Shown here one piece after another: positions 1 through 8,327 of a stretch of 64,000 bases of DNA; the stretch's first letter is position 1; each line of letters begins with the position of its first letter. Under the pieces are notes generated by a model. The model searched no databases and had not been told where the DNA came from. It worked only from the letters and a program-made list of their open reading frames with translations. The position numbers were made by a program, and so were the translations under genes. The stretch comes from UBA969 sp041694635 (lineage in GTDB: Bacteria; Planctomycetota; Planctomycetia; Gemmatales; Gemmataceae): positions 124,001-188,000 of the forward strand of contig JBDNHI010000133.1 in NCBI GenBank assembly GCA_041694635.1. Reading direction: 5' to 3'.

Positions 1-2570
1 GTAAAGACTTCTTTTGGAGCTTGGCCCCTTCTTTCTGTAATCCAAAGTTCTGCAAGTGCATTTTGTTTCCAAGGCCCCGGGGGTGCATTACTAAGAAATT
101 CGTTAAGTGCAGATTTTGACTCTTCGATTTTACCTAGGTTTCGACATGCAGCATTGGTGGAGAAAAAAATCCGAGGGTCTTTTTCTGCAAGTGGGCCAAA
201 CGCTGATAGTTTTGCCTCAAGTTTCAAGCTGTTTTCTAGCCAGGCTCTAGACTCGGTCAAACTATTTAAAGTTTGGATTTCTCCTTTATGGTTCACGCCA
301 ATGAGTGGTAACTCTGGAACTTTTACTGTAATTTTTTTTGGATTTTTTGAACCTTTTATGCCACCTGTTTGATTGATTTTATCCAGTTGAGGGCTTGAAA
401 ATAAATCTTTAAGGGGTGGGGCTTTAATACTTTCTACACTCGGTTTACCAAATTCATGCGAGAGGATTGAAATGAATTGTCCTAGTTCGTGCCTGCGTCT
501 GGTTTCCGAACTGCCATCGTGAAAGATTAGCCATTTGATCGCATTTGCAGACTCTTGGGTTGTTGGATAAGTCGAGATAATTAGCTTGAATATTTCCCTT
601 GATGCGCTCCATTGGCCGTTTTTAAAAAACAACATTGCAATGTTAGACAACAGGCTTGCTGCTTGTTCTTCAGGTAAACCCGATACCATCGCCTGCATTT
701 TTGAAAGAAGGATAGAAGAGTTAGAGTCAGGGTCTAAGGGTGATTCAGAAATTTTTCGAAGTAAGGTGCTATTTCTAATAGCGTTGATTTTTTCCTTAAT
801 TAATTCTTCGTTCATACTCACCTGCCTTCGGTTGATTCCGGTCAAACCACTTTCCCAATCAATTAGGAGATCTTTACTTTTTTCTCTCTGATTTATATGA
901 GCAAAAAAACTTACGCTATTTGGGTTGTTGTCAATTTCTAAGCACGAGCGCAAGGAATCTGCAAAATCAAGTAAACTGCCTTGTATGGAGTTCAATGGTT
1001 GTGTTAGATCAAAATTGATATGACTTTTACTTTGAAATTCTTGCTGGATTAAAAAGTTCGTTTTCCAAGTAGAAAGGTCAAGTATTTTTAATTGTTCATT
1101 AAAGGCATCAGGCGTATTAGCTTTTTCTACAGCTTGAATTGTTGCATGCTTAATTACTTGATAAACTGCATCTTTTTCAGTATGATCGTGATTGGCCAAG
1201 ATTATAATTTCAGGTTTGATCGAGCGGATGGAAAGAACTAAAAGGTTTAAAAGTTGGTCAGCGCTTTTGTTGTTTAATATTCGATCCCAGTTTTCGATGA
1301 CTTTTTGAGGGGTATCATTAGATTCAAGAGAGGAGATAGGGAACTGCCAATAGTTTTCAATATGCGCATTACCTGCCTTCCTAGAATAAAAAAGGACTTT
1401 GTTACTGGAAGAGGCTTTTACATTGTTTTTTTGATTTGTCATAGAAGTGATTGTAAGGCTCGACACGATGTTGTTTTTTTCGAAACCAAGGAAGGCGGAT
1501 GTCTCGGGAGAAAAATCTTTGGTACCGGCTTGAATGATAAGAATACGAGAATGAGAAGCACCTCGTTTTTGAACCTGCCAAGTTTTTCCTGCATTTTTGG
1601 TTGCAAGAATAGTGCCATATTCCCCTGCAGTCCACCCGTTATTAGGATCAGTAAAAAAGATAGAATTTAGGGTAGACTTATTGTTCGTTTTGACAATTTC
1701 CCAAGTTTTTCCTGCGTCAGGACTATGAAACAGAATAGAGCCAGGTTTTCCCGCGACCCATAAATGATCTGCAGTTCCGTGAATAGAATGAAAATCAATA
1801 CAGTTTGCGAGTTCAGAACTAAGGCCAGTATTTAGTGTAGTCCAAGTGGCACCAGTTTGAGAATCGCTGGCAAGAATTTGGCTGCCAAGCCCTACTAGAA
1901 AAGTTGATTTTAGCGTTGTATGAGCAGATTTTAAGGATCTGTTGGTCAACTCAGATGCCTCGTTTCCTTGATGTTTAAAGTTCACAAGTGTTGAGATTGA
2001 ATTATTACTTCCGGCGAGGAAACCGCTGCCTTTCCCCGTTAAAGCTGCTGAATACCAACTCCCCGATTTTGGCCCTTCACCTTTTTCCCAGCTTTTTCCC
2101 CCATCGGTGGTAAAGAAAAACCCAGCAGGGTACGCCTCGGTAGCATCTCCCGCAAGTATGCCGATTTTGTTATCGAGGAATTTAACAAAGTTTAAACCTG
2201 GCATTGAATTATGCAAAACTTTGGTCCATTTGATACCACCATCTCTTGTAAATAAAATGACTCCAACAGAATCTAAAGTGGGGTGATATTCAGTCCCTAC
2301 AACCCAGCCAAAATAGGGGCTTAAAAAATGAATTGATTTTAACGATGCACGAGTTCCTGTGGGTTGTCTTTCCCAATCTTTTCCACCGTTGATGGTATGC
2401 CATACCACGCCTTCATCACCAACAGCCCAGCCTTCTTTGGAGTCGACGAAGTGTAAGGCCCTAATTGCAGCATCTTCAAAATAGCTATTTGGCGACTGAG
2501 CTTGTGAGGGCGTTGTAGAAAAAGCAAAAAATACAATGAGGACGGAAGTTAAGCGTAAAAATTTTGGCAT
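1..2570 (-). CDS. YCF48/BNR-repeat exported protein, C-terminus cut by window edge
   Basis: The frame is open from an ATG at 2570 to the window edge, at least 856 codons, so the gene is partial. The N-terminus (MPKFLRLTSVLIVFFAFSTT) is a signal peptide. About five repeats with motifs such as EGWAVGDEGVVWHTINGGKD, FFFTTDGGKSWE and GTILATKNAGKTW follow; they are typical of YCF48/BNR beta-propellers. After the propeller, a stretch around 1560-1170 (RILIIQAG, then NHDHTEKDAV) resembles a PIG-L/LmbE deacetylase fold whose first metal motif is not conserved. The last part (LLSNIAMLFFKNGQWSASRE) looks like TPR helices. Export to the periplasm or cell surface is inferred. The function is unknown; YCF48 is a photosystem assembly factor in phototrophs, but in planctomycetes such propellers are generic. 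The repeat call is firm and the PIG-L call is weak. Confidence 0.8.
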   Translation of the reverse strand, partial: MPKFLRLTSVLIVFFAFSTTPSQAQSPNSYFEDAAIRALHFVDSKEGWAVGDEGVVWHTINGGKDWERQPTGTRASLKSIHFLSPYFGWVVGTEYHPTLDSVGVILFTRDGGIKWTKVLHNSMPGLNFVKFLDNKIGILAGDATEAYPAGFFFTTDGGKSWEKGEGPKSGSWYSAALTGKGSGFLAGSNNSISTLVNFKHQGNEASELTNRSLKSAHTTLKSTFLVGLGSQILASDSQTGATWTTLNTGLSSELANCIDFHSIHGTADHLWVAGKPGSILFHSPDAGKTWEIVKTNNKSTLNSIFFTDPNNGWTAGEYGTILATKNAGKTWQVQKRGASHSRILIIQAGTKDFSPETSAFLGFEKNNIVSSLTITSMTNQKNNVKASSSNKVLFYSRKAGNAHIENYWQFPISSLESNDTPQKVIENWDRILNNKSADQLLNLLVLSIRSIKPEIIILANHDHTEKDAVYQVIKHATIQAVEKANTPDAFNEQLKILDLSTWKTNFLIQQEFQSKSHINFDLTQPLNSIQGSLLDFADSLRSCLEIDNNPNSVSFFAHINQREKSKDLLIDWESGLTGINRRQVSMNEELIKEKINAIRNSTLLRKISESPLDPDSNSSILLSKMQAMVSGLPEEQAASLLSNIAMLFFKNGQWSASREIFKLIISTYPTTQESANAIKWLIFHDGSSETRRRHELGQFISILSHEFGKPSVESIKAPPLKDLFSSPQLDKINQTGGIKGSKNPKKITVKVPELPLIGVNHKGEIQTLNSLTESRAWLENSLKLEAKLSAFGPLAEKDPRIFFSTNAACRNLGKIEESKSALNEFLSNAPPGPWKQNALAELWITERRGQAPKEVF

Positions 2571-2766
2571 AGGGATTTCTTGCCTTTATTCTCAAAGTAT
2601 AAATTATTAATATCCTATTTATTGTGCAATAAAAGCTAAGAATTGGTCAACCCGTAAAAGGTAGATCAGAATGGTAGCTTTTTAACAAACCCTCAAACCC
2701 CCAAATAATAAAGTAAGAATTGGTCAACCCGTTAAGGTGAGGCTTTAAAGGTTGTGGCAGTTTGGG
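2571..2766. repeat. Intergenic region with a 19-bp exact direct repeat
   Basis: The same 19 bases (taagaattggtcaacccgt) occur at 2637-2655 and 2714-2732, 77 bp apart and in the same orientation. The region lies downstream of the alkaline phosphatase gene and upstream of the YCF48/BNR gene, both on the minus strand, so the repeats sit where the BNR gene's promoter should be. They may be regulator sites or a duplication remnant; the sequence does not decide between these. Confidence 0.7.
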
Positions 2767-4449
2767 TTATTTCCAAATGTCATTGGGGGGTGCAAATTCT
2801 GCGCTGGCAGGTGCTGAAATTCCCATCGCCTCTGCCAAAATCGATGCTGCTAGTTGAGGTGAAACTTTTTCTTTTATTAACCCGTGTTTTATTCCTCCGC
2901 CAAAAATAATAAGGGGAACATGGGTATCGTAGGAATGTGGACTGCCGTGCGTTGTACCTGTCAGGTAAGACCCCGGAATGTTATAGGGCTTAAGAACAAA
3001 AAAGATGTCTCCGCTTCGTCCTTTATACCAACTTTTTGAAACACTAATCAAAAAAGGGTCAGTAGAATCCGAAGCCTTGCTTATTTCTTTCGAAGGGTAT
3101 GCATTTTGAATACCTGTTTGAGTTTTAGCCCATATTTTTAAATATCCAGTAGCATCGTCAAGGTTGATTGATTGGCGTTTAAGGGTGTTATAATTTAAGT
3201 ATGCGGAGGTGTCAGAAAATGCTTCAAGATACTTTTCGGGAGGTTTTAGTTTCCCAAACTTTTCTTGTAGAGTCATTTCAATTGCTTTGCTAAATTTATC
3301 AGTCGATATTCTATTTGCATCAATTCCTTTAGAACTTGAAAATTCTGGCAAAGGACAAACGCCATGATCCGATGAAAGGGCGATAACATAATTATTTACA
3401 CCAACTTCTTTGTCGAGGTAAACAAGTAATTCGCGAATTAATAAGTCAGTTCTTAAAGTTGTATCATAAACTTCTTGTGAATCGGGACCCCATGTATGAC
3501 CTACAGCATCATTGCATGAAAAAGAAAGACAAAGAAGGTCTTGATAGTCGTGTTTTCCTAGTGATTCTGCTTTGATTGCTTTTTTTGCAATTTCAAGAAG
3601 AACATCATTACCAAAAGGTGAGTTGTAGATTGCATCGTAGTAATCTTTGTCAGATTTGCCAAATAAATGAGGGAAGGACTTACCTTGATTTTTTCCTGAG
3701 CCTTCACCTGCTTGGTCGTCTTTTGCAGAAAGTTTTGCGTAATCTAATTCGGGATAGAGTTTTTCCCAAGACTTACTTTTCCATTGGTCAATAAATTTTG
3801 ATGCATTAAAATCTTGAACCCACGAAGCGAGTTTGCCATTATAAAAGTTTGAAGTTTGAAAACTCCCGAGGCTAGAGTCGAACCAATAGCAAAAATCTGG
3901 GCTCATTCCTGCAGGTAAAACTGCTGAACGATCTTTCATTGATAGGCTTACAACCTTTCCTCGATTATTAGTTGAACGCTTTAGGGCATCGCCAAGAGTC
4001 TCAGCACGAATTTTTTCTGGGGTGCCTCCAAGTCTTTTCTTTTCTTTACCATCGGCATCAATTATTGGCATTAGTGTTGGGGGAACAGCAGTCCACCTTG
4101 AACTTGCAGCGCAATACGAACTTTTTCCTTCTTTACGATCGTACCACTCATTTCCAACAATTCCATGAACGGAAGGAGTTGCTCCGGTGGTTAGGGTTGC
4201 GTGCCCAGCCCCAGTAAGAGTTCCAGCGTAAGGATAATGGCAATTTTCAAACCAACTACCTTCAGAAGTTAACTTTAAAAAACCATCTTTTACAAAATGA
4301 TCTTTCCAGCGGGAGATATAATCCCCTCGTAATTGGTCAAAAACTAGTAGGATTCCCAGTTTTGGTTTTACTTGAATTGGTTGTGAAAATAGTTGCTTGC
4401 CTAAAATTAAGGAAAGTAATACGACAGATAAAACAATCAGTTTTTTCAT
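2767..4449 (-). CDS. PafA-like alkaline phosphatase, exported
   Basis: This 560-residue protein belongs to the type I phosphodiesterase/nucleotide pyrophosphatase group of the alkaline phosphatase superfamily. It has a signal peptide (residues 1-22). Visible active-site residues are D38 (LVFDQLRGD), Thr nucleophile T79 (GTLTGAGHA), N100 (GIVGNEW), K172 and R174 (SMKDRSA), D314 and H318 (NDAVGHTW), D361 and H362 (SSDHGV), and H510 in YDTHVPL. D38, T79 and N100 fall at the same numbers as in the characterised Elizabethkingia PafA, and the K-x-R motif argues for a phosphate monoesterase rather than a diesterase. It would act in the periplasm to release phosphate from organic esters. It appears to be transcribed alone. 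No Pho box was recognised. Confidence 0.9.
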   Translation of the reverse strand: MKKLIVLSVVLLSLILGKQLFSQPIQVKPKLGILLVFDQLRGDYISRWKDHFVKDGFLKLTSEGSWFENCHYPYAGTLTGAGHATLTTGATPSVHGIVGNEWYDRKEGKSSYCAASSRWTAVPPTLMPIIDADGKEKKRLGGTPEKIRAETLGDALKRSTNNRGKVVSLSMKDRSAVLPAGMSPDFCYWFDSSLGSFQTSNFYNGKLASWVQDFNASKFIDQWKSKSWEKLYPELDYAKLSAKDDQAGEGSGKNQGKSFPHLFGKSDKDYYDAIYNSPFGNDVLLEIAKKAIKAESLGKHDYQDLLCLSFSCNDAVGHTWGPDSQEVYDTTLRTDLLIRELLVYLDKEVGVNNYVIALSSDHGVCPLPEFSSSKGIDANRISTDKFSKAIEMTLQEKFGKLKPPEKYLEAFSDTSAYLNYNTLKRQSINLDDATGYLKIWAKTQTGIQNAYPSKEISKASDSTDPFLISVSKSWYKGRSGDIFFVLKPYNIPGSYLTGTTHGSPHSYDTHVPLIIFGGGIKHGLIKEKVSPQLAASILAEAMGISAPASAEFAPPNDIWK

Positions 4450-4552
4450 TTATCATCTCAATTTTTTAACAAATGGCATTTCATCCGGTGATTCTTATAA
4501 CTAGAATTTAGTTTATATTAAGGGTTAGTGCTACAGAAAGATTATTGAAGTT

Positions 4553-6799
4553 ATGATTAATAAATGGTTAAGAAAAGGCTTAAGTTCTTGGTTTGGTGGA
4601 TTATTGGTTTTTTTGGGACTCTCACCAATGGCACTTGCCGATATTGGTTCCGATTTTCTGACTGAGGTTATGCCTTTAATAAGCAAAGCTGGATGCAATC
4701 AGGGGCCTTGCCACGGTAGTTTGAATGGCAGGGGTGGGTTTAAACTTTCCTTGCGTGGAGAAGATCCTGCTTTCGACCACCTTGCTATTGTCAAGCAAAG
4801 TGGAATGAGGCGGGTCGACCTTGTAAACTCGGATGCAAGCCTACTGCTTAAAAAAGCTATTGGAGAAGTTCCACACGAAGGGGGTAAAAGGTTTGACCGA
4901 AATTCTCAGAGTTATGCTTTAATAAGAAAATGGATAGATTCTGGAGCTTCTGCTCCAGCAGCATTTAAAAGCAACCTAATAAAGTTGGAAATTTCCCCGT
5001 CTGAAATATTTATGGAGGGAATTAATAATACTGCTCAGATCAAAGTCTTTGCTACGGATTCCAATGGAAAAAAAACTGATGTCTCATCTTTTGCAACTTT
5101 TGATTCTAGCAGTGTTTTGATCACTATTTCGCCCGGTGCTAAAGTAAATTGTAGTGGATTTTTAGAGGGCAATATTACTGCTCGTTATCAAGATAAGCAA
5201 GTGTCCGTTAGAATTATTCGTATTCAGTTGAGAGAGTCTGTTTCTTTAAAGAAGTTTCCATTATCAGTAAATTATATCGATGATAATGTGTTTAAGAAAT
5301 TAGATAAATTAAAGGTTCTGCCTTCAGCAATTTGCTCGGATGAAATTTTTCTTAGAAGAGTTTGTTTAGATTTAAATGGCAGGTTGCCCGATGCAAAAGA
5401 AGCAAAAAGTTTTTTGGAGGATAAATCTAATGACAAGCGATTGGCTTTAATTGATTCTTTATTAGAGCGTCCAGAATTTGCTGATTTATGGGCTTTAAAG
5501 TGGTCGGATATTTTGCGTAATGATGAGAAAGTGTTGGATGTAAAAGGTGTAAGGGTTTTTCACCATTGGATCCAAAGGTCCTTTGCAGAAGATAAGCCCT
5601 TAGACAATTTTGTAAGCGAAATTTTGGAAGCCAAGGGGAGTAGTTACAGTAATCCTGAAACGAATTTTTACCGCGCACTCCGGACTCCAGAAGTCAGGGC
5701 AGAAGCCGTGGCTCAGGTCTTTTTGGGCCTCCGTTTGCAATGTGCTAAGTGTCATAATCATCCCTATGACCATTGGACACAAGAGGACTATCATCGCTTT
5801 GCAAGTTTTTTCTCGAAACTTGACTACAATATTAGTGTCAATAATAAACGCGATAAATTAGATAATAAAGAGTTTGTTGGCGAGCAGTTTGTTGTAATTA
5901 ATCGCGCCGGTGTTCTGCTAGATCCGAAAAATGGCAATCCCCTTGAACCTAGATTTTTGGGTAGCAATAGTATAATTAATCAAGTAAATGGCGAACAACT
6001 TAAGCAACTTTCTGACTGGTTGGTCAACAAGCAGAATCCTTACTTTGCAAAAGCTCAAGTTAATAGAATATGGTTTCATCTTTTTGGTAGGGGTATCGTT
6101 GATCCCCTTGACGATTTTCGGGCAACGAATCTTCCGATTAATAGTGGATTGCTATCGGCCTTAGAAGAAGACTTTAAAAAATCAGGTTTTAGGATAAGGC
6201 CATTGGTTCGAACAATAACTGCATCTGCCACTTACCAGATGGCGCCTCAAATTCCCACTTCGCTTGATGACTTTGGTAATTTTTCTCATTTTAAAGCCCG
6301 TCCTTTGCAAGCCGAGGAACTCCTAGATGCACTCTGTAAGGTCACGGGTAAAAAGTTAGTCAAGCAAAGTGTAGGCAATTCAGAAACGGTTCTTTCAATT
6401 CCTGGACTTCTTGGTCGTTCGGTTTCCAATGCTGGGAATAACGGTGCTACGATTAATAGGTTTCTTGCTTCTTTCGGAAAACCTTTGCGTTCTCTTACTT
6501 GTGAATGTGAAAGGTCGGACGATAATACTTTGGGGCAAGCTTTTCATATGATTTCAGGTGAAGTTGTTCAGGGATTATTAGCCAATCCTGGTAATCGAGT
6601 TGATGAGATTATTTCAAAAAATATGGATACGGATACAGCGCTTTCCGAAATATTTTTAATTGCATTTGCTCGGACCCCTTCAAGTAAAGAAAAAGCAAAA
6701 GCTTTGCTGATTTTAGAAAAATCTAAAAGTCCTAAAGATGGATGGGAAGATATAATCTGGGGCGTGGTGAATTCAAAGGAGTTTCTATTAAGACAATAA
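4553..6799 (+). CDS. DUF1549/DUF1553 planctomycete cytochrome-like protein
   Basis: The protein has 748 residues and a signal peptide ending near residue 29 (SPMALA). It begins with a cytochrome-like segment containing C48-x4-C53-H54 (AGCNQGPCHGSLNGRGGFK). A Big2-like Ig segment follows at about 140-225, then DUF1549 (RRVCLDLNGRLPDAKEAKSF), then DUF1553 with a C397-x-x-C400-H401 motif (CAKCHNHPYDHW) and the typical NRIWFHLFGRGIVDPLDDF motif. The family is strongly expanded in planctomycetes and is usually paired with DUF1501 proteins, as here two genes downstream. Heme binding at the CxxCH motif is plausible but unproven, and no enzymatic role is established. It is the first gene of a run of three on the plus strand. 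Confidence 0.93.
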   Translation: MINKWLRKGLSSWFGGLLVFLGLSPMALADIGSDFLTEVMPLISKAGCNQGPCHGSLNGRGGFKLSLRGEDPAFDHLAIVKQSGMRRVDLVNSDASLLLKKAIGEVPHEGGKRFDRNSQSYALIRKWIDSGASAPAAFKSNLIKLEISPSEIFMEGINNTAQIKVFATDSNGKKTDVSSFATFDSSSVLITISPGAKVNCSGFLEGNITARYQDKQVSVRIIRIQLRESVSLKKFPLSVNYIDDNVFKKLDKLKVLPSAICSDEIFLRRVCLDLNGRLPDAKEAKSFLEDKSNDKRLALIDSLLERPEFADLWALKWSDILRNDEKVLDVKGVRVFHHWIQRSFAEDKPLDNFVSEILEAKGSSYSNPETNFYRALRTPEVRAEAVAQVFLGLRLQCAKCHNHPYDHWTQEDYHRFASFFSKLDYNISVNNKRDKLDNKEFVGEQFVVINRAGVLLDPKNGNPLEPRFLGSNSIINQVNGEQLKQLSDWLVNKQNPYFAKAQVNRIWFHLFGRGIVDPLDDFRATNLPINSGLLSALEEDFKKSGFRIRPLVRTITASATYQMAPQIPTSLDDFGNFSHFKARPLQAEELLDALCKVTGKKLVKQSVGNSETVLSIPGLLGRSVSNAGNNGATINRFLASFGKPLRSLTCECERSDDNTLGQAFHMISGEVVQGLLANPGNRVDEIISKNMDTDTALSEIFLIAFARTPSSKEKAKALLILEKSKSPKDGWEDIIWGVVNSKEFLLRQ

Positions 6800-8292
6800 T
6801 CAAACACCTTGCCTGCATACCTTTATTAATTAGTTTTTTATTAGTAACCCCGCACGCCCAAGGCAGTGTAATAGAGGACAAATCCTTTGTTCCTAATGAT
6901 GATTTGGTGCGGTTTGTTAAGGAACATATCGGCAAAGCTTTTTATGGTAATTACATGGGTAAGAAAAAAGTAGGCTGGGAGTCGGACGAAATTAAATTTG
7001 TAAAACTTGATGGTGTTATGGTTGTTTCTCAGTTTTCCGAGTCCTATTCCCGAGCTTTGTTTGGCGGAAATAAAACCGAAGTTCAAGATAAAACTGAAAT
7101 CACCTTCAGTCTCGAAGGTCAGGGCGATATCCTCCAAATAAAAGCTAACCATATCGAAAATGGTGTTGAAAAAACAAGAACTTTAATTAAGCGTAATGGA
7201 AAGTTTATTCTTATTACAAAATCTAACGACCGTACGGACGAGAAAGTTGTTTCTAAACCAAAAGAAAACCTTTTAATGCAAAAAAATCTTGAGGATTGGT
7301 TGAAGGGTAACCGCATTAAAGGCGATATTTACAGTTGTTTTTCTACTTCTATTGAAGAAGATGATCTCAATATTCCTACTCGCTACATTTACAAATCAAA
7401 AAAAATGATAGCTCATAATGGAATTAATATTTTAGTCCATGAGATTGATCAAGAAAGTCACGGTGCGATTTTTTATTCGTTACTTGAAAATGATGGAAAG
7501 CTTCATTACGGCAGATTGGGCCGAATTATCGAATATCGCCTTGAAACCGAATCTGATTCAAAAAAACTTGATCCTATTCTGGTCGATCTTATTCAGATTT
7601 CAGCAGTCAAACTTGATAAATTCCTTGGCGATCCCATCAAGGTGCTTTCTCTTAAACTTCAGTTTAATTCTGATGATGATTTTGATTTTCCTCAGTCGCA
7701 TAGGCAATCTTCAATTAGGCAAAAAGATAACTCTTTAATTTTAAATATCAAAAAAGATTTCATTGTGAAAACTGGTAACTTGCTATCCGTTGAAGATCAA
7801 AAACAATGTTTGCTTTCTAGCCTTAGTGCCCCATCGGATAGCCCTAAAATCAAATCACTTGCAAACAAAATTGTTGGAGATGCAACTACAGATTATGAGA
7901 AGTCTGGCAGGCTTGTGCGTTGGATTTATTCCAACCTCGAAAAAACTTTATCCAAAAATAGTGACAATGCACTTGATATCCTCGATAAAAAAGCTGGGGA
8001 TTGTACCGAACATACCTTGCTTTTTGTTACCTTGGCTCGCTCTCTTGGCATTCCTTCTCGTGAAGTTGGTGGAATTGCTTACATGGCGGGCGAAAAAATA
8101 CCAAAAATGGCTTGGCATGCTTGGGCTGAATTTCACGACGGTAGGCAATGGATTTCTGCTGATCCTACTTGGAACCAACTCCTCGTGGATGGTACCCACA
8201 TAAAATTTAGTGAAGGTTCAACAGACTTGAAATGGCTTAATGTTCTTGGTGGACTTTCCTTAAAGGTACTTGATTTTCAAATACAAAAATAA
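6742..8292 (+). CDS. Transglutaminase-like exported protein
   Basis: The C-terminal third is a transglutaminase-like domain. Numbered from the ATG at 6742, the triad is C421 (AGDCTEHTLLF), H459 (AWHAWAEF) and D474 (ADPTWNQ). The preceding 350 residues match nothing I recognise. The ATG at 6742 lies 58 bases inside the upstream gene and lacks a Shine-Dalgarno sequence. A perfect AAAGGAG at 6775-6781 sits five bases before an in-frame ATT at 6787, which would begin a typical signal peptide (IKTIIKHLACIPLLISFLLV). I think the true start is the ATT, with a 13-base overlap; the interval given is the longest frame. Such domains act as proteases or crosslinking enzymes, and the substrate is unknown. 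It lies between a DUF1549/1553 gene and a DUF1501 gene, suggesting co-transcription. Confidence 0.85.
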   Translation: MGRYNLGRGEFKGVSIKTIIKHLACIPLLISFLLVTPHAQGSVIEDKSFVPNDDLVRFVKEHIGKAFYGNYMGKKKVGWESDEIKFVKLDGVMVVSQFSESYSRALFGGNKTEVQDKTEITFSLEGQGDILQIKANHIENGVEKTRTLIKRNGKFILITKSNDRTDEKVVSKPKENLLMQKNLEDWLKGNRIKGDIYSCFSTSIEEDDLNIPTRYIYKSKKMIAHNGINILVHEIDQESHGAIFYSLLENDGKLHYGRLGRIIEYRLETESDSKKLDPILVDLIQISAVKLDKFLGDPIKVLSLKLQFNSDDDFDFPQSHRQSSIRQKDNSLILNIKKDFIVKTGNLLSVEDQKQCLLSSLSAPSDSPKIKSLANKIVGDATTDYEKSGRLVRWIYSNLEKTLSKNSDNALDILDKKAGDCTEHTLLFVTLARSLGIPSREVGGIAYMAGEKIPKMAWHAWAEFHDGRQWISADPTWNQLLVDGTHIKFSEGSTDLKWLNVLGGLSLKVLDFQIQK

Positions 8293-8327
8293 GCTTAACA
8301 GTTGTTCAAAATTTATAGGTGGTTTCA

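Noticed and set aside
1305..1670. 121-codon plus-strand open frame near the left edge
   Set aside because: It lies antisense to the continuous YCF48/BNR frame, which has a signal peptide and clear repeats.
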